The notes under the pieces were generated by a model, which saw only the letters and a list, made by a program, of their open reading frames with translations, was not told the DNA's origin and ran no database searches. Shown piece by piece: positions 23,733 through 32,591 of a DNA stretch of 64,000 bases (positions are counted from its first letter, which is position 1; every line of letters begins with the position of its first letter). A program made the translations under genes and the position numbers. The stretch lies in NCBI GenBank assembly GCA_020632655.1, contig JACKFD010000016.1:82041-146040 (forward strand), written 5' to 3'. This DNA is from Spirochaetaceae bacterium. GTDB taxonomy: Bacteria; Myxococcota_A; UBA9160; UBA4427.

Positions 23733-24614
23733 AAGAGCCCGACCGACCGAGCCTCGAGCCGAGATCCCGAGCCGCCGCTGTTCACGCGCTACGGCTTCAC
23801 ACGCACGGGCCTCCCGGACGCGCCGCTCCGCATCGAGCCCTACCCCGCGATCGCGACGCACGGCGCCTTGCGCGCCACGGTCGTCGCCTCGGCGATCGAT
23901 CTCGTCGGCGGACTCTTCACGCGTGCGATCGCGGGCGTCGACGCGACCTTCACGAGCGACCTCTCGCTGCGCATCCCGTCGCCCGGCAGGCCGCCGAGAC
24001 TGCTCGCGCACGGCGAGATCCTGCGCGCGGGTCGACGCCTCGTCACGACGGGCGTGCGGATCGAGCGGGAGGACGCGGGGAGCGGTCTCTACGCCTGGGG
24101 CGAGACGACCTTCTCGCGCGTACCGCGCGTGCTTCGCCCGGGCGAGGCGATGCCCGACGTCGAGACGCTCTCGACGCCCGCGACGATCGAGCGCCATCCC
24201 CTCGCGCAGCCGCTCGACGCGGCGGTCGGTGTCGAGGTGGTGGAGGCGACGCCGGGTCTCGTGCGCCTCGCGCTGCGCCCTGCGCTGCGGAATCCGGAGG
24301 GCGTGATGCAGGGCGCGCTCTATGCCCTGCTCGCGGAGTGCGCAGGGCTCGCCCGCGCGGGTGCCGATCTCGGCGTGCCGCACGTCGTGACCGCGCTCGA
24401 CCTGCGCTACCTCGCTGCGGCGACCGTCGGCCCCGTCGAGGCCAGGGCCGATTGGATCGGCACGAACGCGTCGCGCATGCTGCACGTGGAGATCCGGGAC
24501 CGCGGCCGCGACGACCGGCTCACGACGACGGCCTGGCTGCAGCTCGTTCCGGCTATCGTGGGCAGCGCACCCGCCGACCCGGCGGATCGCGAGGGGGACG
24601 CAGCTTGGACGTGA
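23730..24614 (+). CDS. Double-hotdog acyl-CoA thioesterase-like protein
   Basis: A 294-residue protein with two hotdog-fold halves. The first (about residues 45-155) has HGALRATVVASAIDLVGG and a strand with THE-like DATFTSDLSLRIP; the second (about 165-285) has NPEGVMQGALYALLAECAGLARAG followed by DLRYLAAATVGPVEA. The second pattern is the PaaI-type thioesterase motif with its long central helix. It would hydrolyse an acyl-CoA or simply bind one. The GTG start is supported by a -10 box 7 nt upstream. Its stop overlaps the region where the next SDR starts, so the two form an operon. Confidence 0.72.
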   Translation: MKSPTDRASSRDPEPPLFTRYGFTRTGLPDAPLRIEPYPAIATHGALRATVVASAIDLVGGLFTRAIAGVDATFTSDLSLRIPSPGRPPRLLAHGEILRAGRRLVTTGVRIEREDAGSGLYAWGETTFSRVPRVLRPGEAMPDVETLSTPATIERHPLAQPLDAAVGVEVVEATPGLVRLALRPALRNPEGVMQGALYALLAECAGLARAGADLGVPHVVTALDLRYLAAATVGPVEARADWIGTNASRMLHVEIRDRGRDDRLTTTAWLQLVPAIVGSAPADPADREGDAAWT

Positions 24615-25393
24615 ATCGCGAGATCCGGACGAACCTCGAAGGCCAGACCGTGATCGTGACGGGCGGCACCCGCGGCATCGGGCTCGGGATCGTGCGCGTG
24701 CTCGCGCGCGCCGGCGCGAACCTCGTCGTGACCGGTCGCAAGGCCGCACGGCTCGAGGCCCTCGCCGAGGCGCTCACGGCGCAGGGCACGCCCTTCCGCA
24801 CGCTGGTCGCCGACGTCGCCCGTCGCGAGACGAGCGCCGAGGTCGCACGCGTGGCCCTCGAGGCCTTCGGCGCGATCGACGGGCTCGTCGCGAATGCCCA
24901 GTCGTACCGACCGGTCACGGCGCTGGCCGACGTGACCGAGTCCGACTTCGACCTCGTGCTCGAGACCGGGCCGAAGGGCACGCTCTGGCTGATGCAGGCC
25001 GTGCTGCCGACGATGCAGGCGCGCGGGCGCGGGCGGATCGTGACGATGGGCTCGGCGATGGGCCAGACGGCGGCGCCGGGCTACGGGCCCTACTCGGCGG
25101 CGAAGGAGGCGGTCCGCTCGCTGACCCGCACGGCGGCGCGGGAGTGGGGTCGCTTCGGGATCACGGTCAACTGCGTCTGCCCGGCGTCGGTCGCCCATCG
25201 CATGCCGGTCATGGAGGAAGGCAGCGACCGCGCGAAGGCCTTCGCCCAGATGTACGCCGACCATCCGCTGGGCCGCGACGGCGATCCCGAGGACGACATC
25301 GCGCCGGTCGTAGCCTTCCTGCTCTCGGACGCGAGCCAGTACCTGACCGGACAGACCCTGATGGTCGACGGCGGCGGCATCATGCGCGCCTGA
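24605..25393 (+). CDS. Short-chain dehydrogenase/reductase (SDR)
   Basis: A 262-residue SDR: VIVTGGTRGIGLGIVRVLARAG, ANAQSYRP, TMGSAMGQTAAPGY with the catalytic Ser, YSAAKEAV with Tyr-X3-Lys, and MVDGGGIMRA at the end. The TTG at 24605 is preferred as start because GAGGGGG lies 7 nt upstream; a GTG at 24611 that overlaps the upstream stop (GTGA) is the alternative. Translational coupling to the hotdog protein suggests both act on the same acyl-CoA or ketone pathway. Confidence 0.87.
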   Translation: MDVNREIRTNLEGQTVIVTGGTRGIGLGIVRVLARAGANLVVTGRKAARLEALAEALTAQGTPFRTLVADVARRETSAEVARVALEAFGAIDGLVANAQSYRPVTALADVTESDFDLVLETGPKGTLWLMQAVLPTMQARGRGRIVTMGSAMGQTAAPGYGPYSAAKEAVRSLTRTAAREWGRFGITVNCVCPASVAHRMPVMEEGSDRAKAFAQMYADHPLGRDGDPEDDIAPVVAFLLSDASQYLTGQTLMVDGGGIMRA

Positions 25394-25449
25394 GACCGGC
25401 CCGAGACCCGGACGCGACGCCGCGGCGCTCGCGCGACGAGGAGATTGCC

Positions 25450-26634
25450 GTGCCCGATCCCGCCCCCCACGCCCGCCCCGAGGTCCTGGCCTGGAAGCGC
25501 TTCTGTCAGCGCATCGAGGCGATGGGCGAACGCCTGCTCGCCGACGACTTTCCGAACGCCCCCGCCGACACGAGCGAGGGCATCGCACACCTCGCAGATC
25601 AGGTCTCCTGCTGGCTCGGCTGGTCCCTCGCGCATTCGGATACGACCGCGCCCTTCTTCCATCGCAGCAACGACCTCGCAACCCAATGGGGCGGGCCGAA
25701 CCAGGACAACGCCTATCACCATGCCCGCATCGACGCAGGGCGCCGCTACCGCGTGCGCGGCAAGATGCACTCCTGCGAGCATTTCGTGATGACGATGCGG
25801 GTCGGCTTCATGCACATGAAGGAGTGGGGCACGAAGAAGGCGATCTCCTCCGTCGACCTCGGCCTGCGCCCCGGCGACGATTTCGAGATCCTGCTCGGCG
25901 GCGACGGAAGCGCGCCCGGCTGGCACGCGATCCCCCCGGACGTGACGACGCTCTCGCTGCGCGAGTACTACGTCGATTGGAAGCCGCAGGAGCCGGCCGT
26001 CTTCACGATCGAGTGCCTCGACGAGATCCCGACGCCGCCGCGCCTGGACGGCGCCCGCGTGGCCGCGGGCCTCGACCACGCCCTCGAGCAGGTCGAGCGC
26101 TCGATGGTCGGCTGGAACGAGTACCTGGCGACCCATCGCGCGAAGGGCCGCGACAACGTCTTCGCCCCCCAACAGACCGTCGCCAAGGGTCTCTCGGACG
26201 CGCGTTATGCCTTCCTCTTCTGGGATCTCGCGCCGGACGAAGTACTCCTGATCGAGACCGACGTACCGAAGGCACGCTACTGGGGACTGCAGCTCGCGAC
26301 CCTCGGTTGGTTCGAGCAGGTCGACCCGATCCATCGCATCACCTCGATCAACCAGCACCAGGCCATCCCGAGCGCCGACGGCCGTGTGCGCTTCGTGCTC
26401 GCGCACACGGACCCCGGCGTGCCGAACTGGCTCGACACCGGGGACCATCGCGAGGGCCTGCTCACCTATCGCTGGTTCTGGCCCGAGAGCGACCCGACGC
26501 CGACCGCGCGCGTGCTGCCCCTGGCCGAGATCGCCGACGCGCTGCCCGGCGACACACCGCGCGTCGACGCCGCGGCCCGGCGGGCGGAGATCGCCGCCCG
26601 CAAGGCGCACCTCGCCTGGCGCTTCCGGACCTGA
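25450..26634 (+). CDS. DUF1214 domain-containing protein
   Basis: A 394-residue protein of unknown function. The C-terminal ~110 residues (YWGLQLATLGWF, DPGVPNWLDTGDHREGLLTYRW) are DUF1214, commonly found with DUF1254. The N-terminal half contains HSCEHFVMTMRVGFMHMKEWG and LGLRPGDDFEILLGG. No signal peptide or membrane segment is seen, so it appears cytoplasmic. A second DUF1214 protein of similar length lies at 37775-39025. The GTG start follows GAGGAG at 7 nt. It is 9 bp from the downstream sulfotransferase gene and probably co-transcribed. Confidence 0.78.
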   Translation: MPDPAPHARPEVLAWKRFCQRIEAMGERLLADDFPNAPADTSEGIAHLADQVSCWLGWSLAHSDTTAPFFHRSNDLATQWGGPNQDNAYHHARIDAGRRYRVRGKMHSCEHFVMTMRVGFMHMKEWGTKKAISSVDLGLRPGDDFEILLGGDGSAPGWHAIPPDVTTLSLREYYVDWKPQEPAVFTIECLDEIPTPPRLDGARVAAGLDHALEQVERSMVGWNEYLATHRAKGRDNVFAPQQTVAKGLSDARYAFLFWDLAPDEVLLIETDVPKARYWGLQLATLGWFEQVDPIHRITSINQHQAIPSADGRVRFVLAHTDPGVPNWLDTGDHREGLLTYRWFWPESDPTPTARVLPLAEIADALPGDTPRVDAAARRAEIAARKAHLAWRFRT

Positions 26635-26643
26635 AGGCACGCG

Positions 26644-27933
26644 ATGCCGTGGACACCCCCGGAGCGGCCCGACTGGGTGCGCGCGATCAACGAAGGCCGG
26701 ATCCCGCCGATCGCCGAGCAGGCCCGACGGCCCCTCGAACGCGACGCCCTCGTCGGCGAGGCGGCCGCACGGCTCGGCCTCGACGCGCGCTCCGCGGCCG
26801 GGCGCATCCGCGCGTTGGGTCGACCGGGCTTCGAGAGCGAGCCCGTCGTCGAGAACCTCGATCGACTGCTCCAGGCGCTCGAGGACGAGGCCGACCTGCA
26901 CGCGACGGGCCGATGGCTGACGCGGCGCTTCCTGCTGCGACTGCTCGAGGTGCGCTTCCAGATCCTGGCATGGCTCGACGCGGACCCGGGCGTGGTCGAC
27001 GAGGAGATCGCGGTGCCCCTCTTCGTCGCCGGCGCGCCGCGAACCGGCACGACGATCCTGCACGCGCTGCTCGCGGCGGATCCGCGCCATCGCGTGCCCC
27101 TCGGCTGGGAGCTCCTGCGTCCCGTGCCGCCCCCGACCGCGACGCAAGCCGGCGAGGCGGAGGACCCGCGCATCGCCCTCGCCGACCGCGAGCTGGTCGC
27201 CCCCCAGACCGTCGTGAGTGGCCTGTCCGCGATCCACGAGTACGGCGGGCGCAAGCCGAAGGAGTGCCTCTCGGCGATGTCCTTCGCCTTCCAGTCCGAG
27301 GAGTTCACGGCGCGCTACGACGTGCCGAGCTATGCGCGCTGGCTCGAGGCCTCGGACATGATGCCCGCCTACGCGATGCATCGTCTCGTGCTGCAGCTCC
27401 TGCAGCGGCGCACGGGACCGGCGGCCTGGGTGCTCAAGTCGCCCGTCCATCTGCACTCACTCCCGACGCTGCTCGCGACCTACCGCGACGCGCGCATCGC
27501 CGTCACCCATCGCGACCCCCTCGTGCTGCTCGCCTCGCTCACGAGCCTGATCGCGAGCCTGCGCTTCGCGCACTCGGAGCGGGTCGATCCGCAGGCGATC
27601 GCGCGCGGACACGTCGAGCGCTACGCCGCGACCTTCGACCAGCTCGTCGACTGGGCCGACTCGGGCGCGCTGCCGGCCGAGCGCACACACCACAGCCACT
27701 TCCGCGACTTCCAACGCGACGCGCTCGGGATCGTGCGGGGACTCTACGCAGGGTTCGGGATCGGCCCGGACGAGGAGGCGGAGCGCGCGATGCGATCCGT
27801 CCTCGAGAGCGAGCGGAGCGAGGGGCCGGGCCGGCACGCCTACGACCCGCTGCCCGCCGCGGCGCTCGCACCGGCGGACCGAAGTCGCTTCGATCGCTAC
27901 CGGACCCGTTTCGCCGTCCCCTCCGAGGCGTAG
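26644..27933 (+). CDS. Sulfotransferase family protein
   Basis: A 429-residue PAPS-dependent sulfotransferase-like protein. The 5'-phosphosulfate loop is LFVAGAPRTGTTILHALLA near residue 135, and the 3'-phosphate region is AVTHRDPLVLLASLTSL. An N-terminal ~110-residue helical extension precedes the catalytic fold, as in many bacterial members next to lipid-degradation genes. It follows the DUF1214 gene in the same operon. Acceptor substrate (sterol, alcohol, lipid) is unknown. Confidence 0.85.
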   Translation: MPWTPPERPDWVRAINEGRIPPIAEQARRPLERDALVGEAAARLGLDARSAAGRIRALGRPGFESEPVVENLDRLLQALEDEADLHATGRWLTRRFLLRLLEVRFQILAWLDADPGVVDEEIAVPLFVAGAPRTGTTILHALLAADPRHRVPLGWELLRPVPPPTATQAGEAEDPRIALADRELVAPQTVVSGLSAIHEYGGRKPKECLSAMSFAFQSEEFTARYDVPSYARWLEASDMMPAYAMHRLVLQLLQRRTGPAAWVLKSPVHLHSLPTLLATYRDARIAVTHRDPLVLLASLTSLIASLRFAHSERVDPQAIARGHVERYAATFDQLVDWADSGALPAERTHHSHFRDFQRDALGIVRGLYAGFGIGPDEEAERAMRSVLESERSEGPGRHAYDPLPAAALAPADRSRFDRYRTRFAVPSEA

Positions 27934-27975
27934 TCGAGCGCCCGGCGCCTGGGTTACGCTCGGCCGCCCGATGGA

Positions 27976-27997
27976 CGGACCGCGACGGCGCGGTCCG
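27976..27997. terminator. GC-rich hairpin downstream of the sulfotransferase gene
   Basis: A 9-bp stem (CGGACCGCG / CGCGGTCCG) with loop ACGG, 43 bp after the sulfotransferase stop. There is no T-tract. It also lies 16 bp after a TACGCT box (27955-27960), so it could equally be in the leader of the next gene. Confidence 0.35.
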
Positions 27998-28041
27998 ACG
28001 TCCGATCCGGATCGCCAGCTCGCAGGAGAGAGAACACGACC

Positions 28042-28524
28042 ATGCCGAACTACACCCCCGAAGAGCAGCGCAACATCGACGTGACCCATCGCCTCTTCGA
28101 CACGGCGAATCCCGAGGACAAGTCGCTGCTCTTCGCCGAGGACGCCGTGTGGTGGAACGGGCTGCCCTACGTGGGGGCCACGCCCGGCGAGACCGAGCAC
28201 AAGGGGCGCGGTGCGATCAAGGCGATCCTGACGGGCGCCACGGGCGGGCCGCGCAAGGGCAAGACCGGCGTCGACGCCTACGACGTCTCGACGATCCGGA
28301 ACGAGGACGTGGTCCTGCTCGCGGACGGCGACTTCGTCGTGCGACAGCACACGATGTACGCGAAGACCCATGGTGGCCGCGACTACTGCAACGTCTACTG
28401 CTTCGTCTTCCGCTTCAACGCGAAGGGCGAGATCCAGTACCTGACCGAGCACTGGAATACCTGGCACGCCTGGAACGTGATCTTCAACAACTTCGAGATG
28501 GAGCCGGCGCATCCGAACGGCTGA
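28042..28524 (+). CDS. SnoaL-like / NTF2-fold protein
   Basis: A 160-residue alpha+beta-barrel protein of the SnoaL-like superfamily: an N-terminal helix (EQRNIDVTHRLFDTANPEDKSLLF), AEDAVWWNGLPYVGATPGETEHKGRGAIKAIL, and the ending strands YCNVYCFVFRFNAKGEIQYLTEHWNTWH. Such small proteins act as lyases, isomerases or binding modules in aromatic, polyketide and steroid metabolism. A good AGGAGAG precedes the ATG. It sits 32 bp before a luciferase-like oxidoreductase gene, so probably co-transcribed. Confidence 0.8.
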   Translation: MPNYTPEEQRNIDVTHRLFDTANPEDKSLLFAEDAVWWNGLPYVGATPGETEHKGRGAIKAILTGATGGPRKGKTGVDAYDVSTIRNEDVVLLADGDFVVRQHTMYAKTHGGRDYCNVYCFVFRFNAKGEIQYLTEHWNTWHAWNVIFNNFEMEPAHPNG

Positions 28525-28556
28525 GCCGCCCGGCACCGCAGCACGAGGAATCCCCC

Positions 28557-29588
28557 ATGGAGCTCGACATCATCGCCCATCCCCGCGCGCTCGCGGCCTC
28601 GGGCGAGCACGCACGCCAGGTCGAGGAGGCCGGCTTCGGCGGCGTCTGGTGGACCGACTCGGGCCGCTCGGCCTACCTCGCCTGCACGGCCTCCGCCCTC
28701 GCGACGACGCGCCTGCAGATCGGGACCGGGATCGCGGTCGCCTTTCCGCGCAGCCCGATGGTCACGGCAGGCATCGCCTGGGAGCTCGCCGCGGCGACCG
28801 GCGGCCGCTTCGTCCTCGGCCTCGGCAGCCAGGTCAAGGGACACATCGAGCGACGCTACAGCTGCGAGTTCTCGCCCCCCGGACCGCGCATGAAGGAGTA
28901 CGTCGAGTCGGTCAAGGCGATCTTCCGCGCCTTCGCCGGACAGGAGAAGCTCCACTACGAGGGCCGCTACTACCACTTCTCGCTCCTGCCCGATACCTGG
29001 AGCCCGGGACCGATCGACGTGCCGGCGCCCCCCGTCTACATCTCGGCCGTCCTTCCGTACATGAGCCGCCTCGTCGGCGAGGTCGCCGACGGCATCCACG
29101 TGCATCCCTTCCACTCCCCCGCCTACGTGCGCGACGTGCAGTGCAAGGCGATCCAGGAAGGCCTCGCGCGCTCCGGGCGCTCGATCTCGGAGATCACCTT
29201 CTCGATCCCGATCATGACTGCCGTCGGCGACACGGACGAAGAGCTCGAGCGCACGCGCGGGCACTCGCGCATGATGATCGCCTTCTACGGCTCGACCCGG
29301 GCCTACTCCCCGGTCTTCGAGCACCACGGCTATGCGGGGCTCTCCGACGAGCTCTACGAGCGCCAGAAGCGCGGCGACGTGCCGGGCATGCTCGCCGCCG
29401 TGACCGACGACGTGCTCGACCACTACGTCGTCACCTCGAGCTGGAACGATCTCGGCCCCACCCTCGTCGCGCGCTACCGCGACATCGGCCCGAACGTCCG
29501 GGTCACGTCCTATACGGCCGCCGACGGCTGGTCCGACCCGGCCATGCGCGAGAAGTGGTCCCACGTGGCGCGGGCCATGCGCGGCTGA
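28557..29588 (+). CDS. LLM class F420-dependent oxidoreductase (TIGR03617-like)
   Basis: A 343-residue luciferase-like enzyme. MELDIIAHPRALAASGEHARQVEEAGFGGVWWTDSGRS and LGLGSQVKGHIERRYSCEFSPPGPRMKEYVE strongly resemble the F420-dependent MSMEG_2256-type subfamily. It would use reduced F420 (or FMN) to reduce a C=C or C=O bond or carry out a monooxygenation. It follows the SnoaL-like gene and converges on the APH-like gene. Cofactor identity needs F420 biosynthesis genes elsewhere in the genome. Confidence 0.85.
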   Translation: MELDIIAHPRALAASGEHARQVEEAGFGGVWWTDSGRSAYLACTASALATTRLQIGTGIAVAFPRSPMVTAGIAWELAAATGGRFVLGLGSQVKGHIERRYSCEFSPPGPRMKEYVESVKAIFRAFAGQEKLHYEGRYYHFSLLPDTWSPGPIDVPAPPVYISAVLPYMSRLVGEVADGIHVHPFHSPAYVRDVQCKAIQEGLARSGRSISEITFSIPIMTAVGDTDEELERTRGHSRMMIAFYGSTRAYSPVFEHHGYAGLSDELYERQKRGDVPGMLAAVTDDVLDHYVVTSSWNDLGPTLVARYRDIGPNVRVTSYTAADGWSDPAMREKWSHVARAMRG

Positions 29589-29652
29589 GACGGAGCGGAC
29601 GCGCCGAGCCTCGTCGTACCCGCGCGCACACACGCGCCCTGCCGGTCGGGCC

Positions 29653-30723
29653 TCAGATCCGCGCGTGCTCGCGCAGCGCCGCGCGGCTCTCGAGATCCTC
29701 GATCGCCGCCGAGGCGCGCTCGAGGAAGGCCGCCGCGAAGCGCTTGCGCCGCGGCGTCGCGTCGGGCGGGAAGGTGACGATCTGGCAGGACGCCGGGGCG
29801 AGATAGGCCGCGTGCAGGCGATGCGCGAGCCAGGCCGCGTCGAAGCCGATCGACAGCCCGCCGAGCGCGCGACGCGCCTCGAGATAGTGCCGGATCAGCG
29901 CACGCTCGTGCGCTCGTCGATCGGCCACCGAGAGCGACATGGCGAGGAAATACGACAGGTCGCGCAAGGGCGTGCTCACGACGACCATCCCCCAGTCGAG
30001 GAACCCGACCCGGCCTGCGTCGAAGAAGAGGTTGCCGATGTGGCAGTCGCCGTGGATCACCGTCGCGGGCCCCGCGGACCAGACCGCGTGCAGGGCGTCG
30101 CGCTCGTCGATGTAGAGCGTGGCCATCTCCGCGAACGCGTCGGTCAGCTTCTCGCGATGCTGCGCGAGCCCTTCGGCGAGGCGCATCGAACCGTAATCCG
30201 AGGGCGGATCGGGCGGCGCCACCCAGCCCGCCTCCCGCCGACGCGTGGCCGCATCCTCGAAGCGCACGTGCAGGCCGGCCAGATCCTCGAGCGCACGCGC
30301 CGCCGCGTCGACCGAGGGACTCTCCGGCCCGCTCGAGACGGTGCAGCCCGTCGTCTCGAGGTCCTCGAGCAGCAGCACGAAGGCCCCGTCCGACGGATCG
30401 AGGTCGACGGCATGGACCCGCGGCACGCGCATCGCGAGCTTCGGCGCGAGATCGGCGTAGAAGCGCGCTTCGCGCAGCCCCATGTTCGTCGCCGCGATCG
30501 CCGATCGCCGCGTCGGGTCGTTCGGCAGGAGCTTGCAGAAGAGCGACTCCGGCGCGCCCGCCGCCTCGTCGTAGCGGACCCGCAGCCAGGCATGGGCGTT
30601 CGTGACCTCGGCGCGCTGCGCGATCTCGACCGCAGCCACGCGCACCCCCGGATGCCGCGCCGAGAGCGCCCGCGTGAGCCACGCGGGATCGATCGCCTCG
30701 GCCCGCGCCGGGACGTCGGCCAC
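29653..30723 (-). CDS. Aminoglycoside phosphotransferase-family kinase (ACAD10-like)
   Basis: A 356-residue protein-kinase-fold phosphotransferase. The N-lobe carries LFCKLLPN (ATP-contacting Lys); the C-lobe has the catalytic loop VIHGDCHIGNLFF and the metal-binding GRVGFLDWG. In lipid-degrading bacteria this group often accompanies acyl-CoA dehydrogenases and may phosphorylate hydroxyacyl substrates; real antibiotic resistance is unlikely. The GTG start (30721-30723) is 4 nt from the crotonase stop, so the two are one operon. Confidence 0.86.
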   Translation of the reverse strand: MADVPARAEAIDPAWLTRALSARHPGVRVAAVEIAQRAEVTNAHAWLRVRYDEAAGAPESLFCKLLPNDPTRRSAIAATNMGLREARFYADLAPKLAMRVPRVHAVDLDPSDGAFVLLLEDLETTGCTVSSGPESPSVDAAARALEDLAGLHVRFEDAATRRREAGWVAPPDPPSDYGSMRLAEGLAQHREKLTDAFAEMATLYIDERDALHAVWSAGPATVIHGDCHIGNLFFDAGRVGFLDWGMVVVSTPLRDLSYFLAMSLSVADRRAHERALIRHYLEARRALGGLSIGFDAAWLAHRLHAAYLAPASCQIVTFPPDATPRRKRFAAAFLERASAAIEDLESRAALREHARI

Positions 30724-30727
30724 GACG

Positions 30728-31510
30728 CTAGGCCCCGCCCTTGTTGCCGCTCTTCACCCGGTCGAGGATCTCGCCGGCGCCCATCTGCGACAGATGCGGC
30801 CCCGCCTGGAGGTCGCCGAGGGTGCGGATCACGGAGCGCCCGCCACGCGCCTCGACAGCCGTGTGCACGGCACGTTTGTTGACGGCGAGCACCGCCGTGG
30901 CCACGCCCGCCATGCGCGCGGCGATCTCGAGCACGCGCGCCTCGAGCTCCGCAGCCGGGAAGGCCTGATTGACGAGACCGATCCGCGCGGCCTCGGCCCC
31001 GCTGAACTCCCGCCCCGCCACCTGCAGCTCCATCGCGTGTCGCGCCGAGAGATGCACGGGGAACCAGTCGAAGTCCGGAAGCGCGAACTTCGTGACCGGG
31101 TGCGAGAGCCGCGCGTCCTCCGCGGCGTAGGCGAGATCGCAGGCGCCCACGAGCTCGAGCCCCCCGGCCATCGCGTAGCCGTGCACCTGCGCGATCACCG
31201 GCTTCGCGAGGTCCCAGATCGACATCCAGCCCTCGCTCACGTGCCGCGCCCACTGCATCCCCACCTGGGAGGTCCAGTAGGGCTGGTCCGAACCGAGGTC
31301 CGAGCCCAGGTCGTAGCCCGAGGAGAAGCATTTCCCCGCGCCGCGCACGATCGAGACCCGCACGCTCTCGTCCCCGTCCGCCGCGCGCAGGCCCTCGAGC
31401 AGCTCGCGGCGGAGCGCGTTGTCCATCGCGTTGCGCTTCTCCGGCCGGTTCAGCGTGAAGCGCCGAATGCCCGGCGCCGGATCGTCGGTCAGGACTCTCT
31501 CTTCCGTCAT
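30728..31510 (-). CDS. Enoyl-CoA hydratase/isomerase (crotonase) family protein
   Basis: A 260-residue crotonase. [24 protein letters not shown] is the typical N-terminus; oxyanion-hole segments are [15 protein letters not shown] and [22 protein letters not shown]. At the position of the second catalytic Glu there is LPDFDWF, so hydratase activity is uncertain. It lies between an SDR and the APH-like kinase in a three-gene minus-strand group that looks like a small acyl-CoA or hydroxyacid pathway. Confidence 0.88.
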   Translation of the reverse strand: MTEERVLTDDPAPGIRRFTLNRPEKRNAMDNALRRELLEGLRAADGDESVRVSIVRGAGKCFSSGYDLGSDLGSDQPYWTSQVGMQWARHVSEGWMSIWDLAKPVIAQVHGYAMAGGLELVGACDLAYAAEDARLSHPVTKFALPDFDWFPVHLSARHAMELQVAGREFSGAEAARIGLVNQAFPAAELEARVLEIAARMAGVATAVLAVNKRAVHTAVEARGGRSVIRTLGDLQAGPHLSQMGAGEILDRVKSGNKGGA

Positions 31511-31541
31511 GCATCGTCTCCGATCGCCGGCCGCGCCGGCG

Positions 31542-32333
31542 CTACATCACGATCGCGCCGGCCGTCACGTGGAGCTCGACGCCCGTGACGTTCCGCGCAC
31601 GCTCCGAACAGAGGTAGAGGCACGCCTCGGCGATGTCCTCGGGATCGACGTGCCGCTGGAGGGCCGCCTCCTTCGCGGCCCGCTCGCTCATCGCCTCGGG
31701 CGTGATGCCCGCCCCCGCAGCGAGCTGCGCCATCAGCCGGTCGAGGGGCTCGCCCGTCGTGAAGCCGGGCGTGACGACGTTGACGCGTACGCCGTGCCGG
31801 CCCATCTCCCGCGCCATCGTCTTCGACATCGCGATCATCGCGGCCTTCGTCGAGCTGTACTCGGAGTTCTTCGGAATGAAGGCCGTGGTCGAGAGGGTGC
31901 CGATGTTGACGATGCCACCGCCGCCGGTCTCGACCATGCGCCTGGCCGCCTCGCCGCAGAGCGTCATCGTGCCGATCACGTTCAGCTGCAGCGACTCGCC
32001 GTAGCTCGTCCAGTCGAAGTCGACGACGCGCTGGCGCGGGAAGGGATGCGTGGCGACGTTCACGAGGGCATCGATCCGGCCGAGCTCCCGGACCGTATCC
32101 GCCACGAGGCGACGGCAGGCGTCGACGTCCTTGACGTCGCAGGCCATGGGCAGGACGCGGCGTCCGGTCGCGTCCGCGATCTCGGCGGCCAGCGACGCGA
32201 GCGCCTCCGGCCGCCGCGCCGCCACGACGACGTCCGCGCCGTCCTCGGCGAAGGCCTGCGCCGTCGCGCGTCCGATCCCCGGTCCCGCCCCCGTCACCAG
32301 GGCGACCCGGCCCCGCATCGTCCGATCCAACAC
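31542..32333 (-). CDS. Short-chain dehydrogenase/reductase (SDR)
   Basis: A 263-residue [48 protein letters not shown] and EYSSTKAAM (Tyr-X3-Lys). The first Asn of the usual NNAG is Val, an uncommon variant. A GTG start at 32333 is preferred because GGGAGG lies 4 nt before it; the ATG at 32318 lacks a ribosome site. It is the first gene of the SDR-crotonase-kinase group and is divergent from the ABC exporter. Confidence 0.87.
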   Translation of the reverse strand: MLDRTMRGRVALVTGAGPGIGRATAQAFAEDGADVVVAARRPEALASLAAEIADATGRRVLPMACDVKDVDACRRLVADTVRELGRIDALVNVATHPFPRQRVVDFDWTSYGESLQLNVIGTMTLCGEAARRMVETGGGGIVNIGTLSTTAFIPKNSEYSSTKAAMIAMSKTMAREMGRHGVRVNVVTPGFTTGEPLDRLMAQLAAGAGITPEAMSERAAKEAALQRHVDPEDIAEACLYLCSERARNVTGVELHVTAGAIVM

Positions 32334-32488
32334 CCGACCTCCCGGCTGATTCCCCGATCCGTCCTGCGACGCGGGGCGCAACCCCTGCCATGCGTCTCGC
32401 GGCCCGAGCCGCACGACGCATCCCGCGCGCGCGGCCACGCTAGCGAACTCGCGACCCGTCCGGACGCATCGCCCACGTCCCACGCCTC

Positions 32489-32532
32489 GGCCCGGGGGCG
32501 GCGTGTCGAGGCCCGGGGGCGGCGGTTAGACT
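32489..32532 (+). promoter_or_regulatory. 15-bp direct repeat and -10 box upstream of the ABC exporter
   Basis: GGCCCGGGGGCGGCG occurs at 32489-32503 and 32510-32524 (21-bp spacing, two helical turns), directly before TAGACT (32527-32532). The repeats cover where a -35 would lie, so they are candidate regulator sites. Confidence 0.5.
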
Positions 32533-32591
32533 CCGCCCGCCCAGCAGCCCGATCGGATGTCGTCCTGACTGCCTCGCCCCCGAAAGCAAAG

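Noticed and set aside
27976..27997. A firm terminator after the sulfotransferase gene.
   Set aside because: The stem is strong but has no T-tract and lies after a -10-like box, so it may be in the next gene's leader; kept only as a low-confidence feature.
29653..30723. An antibiotic-resistance assignment for the aminoglycoside phosphotransferase-like gene.
   Set aside because: Its operon partners are a crotonase and an SDR, and the sequence style is that of ACAD10-like kinases in lipid catabolism.
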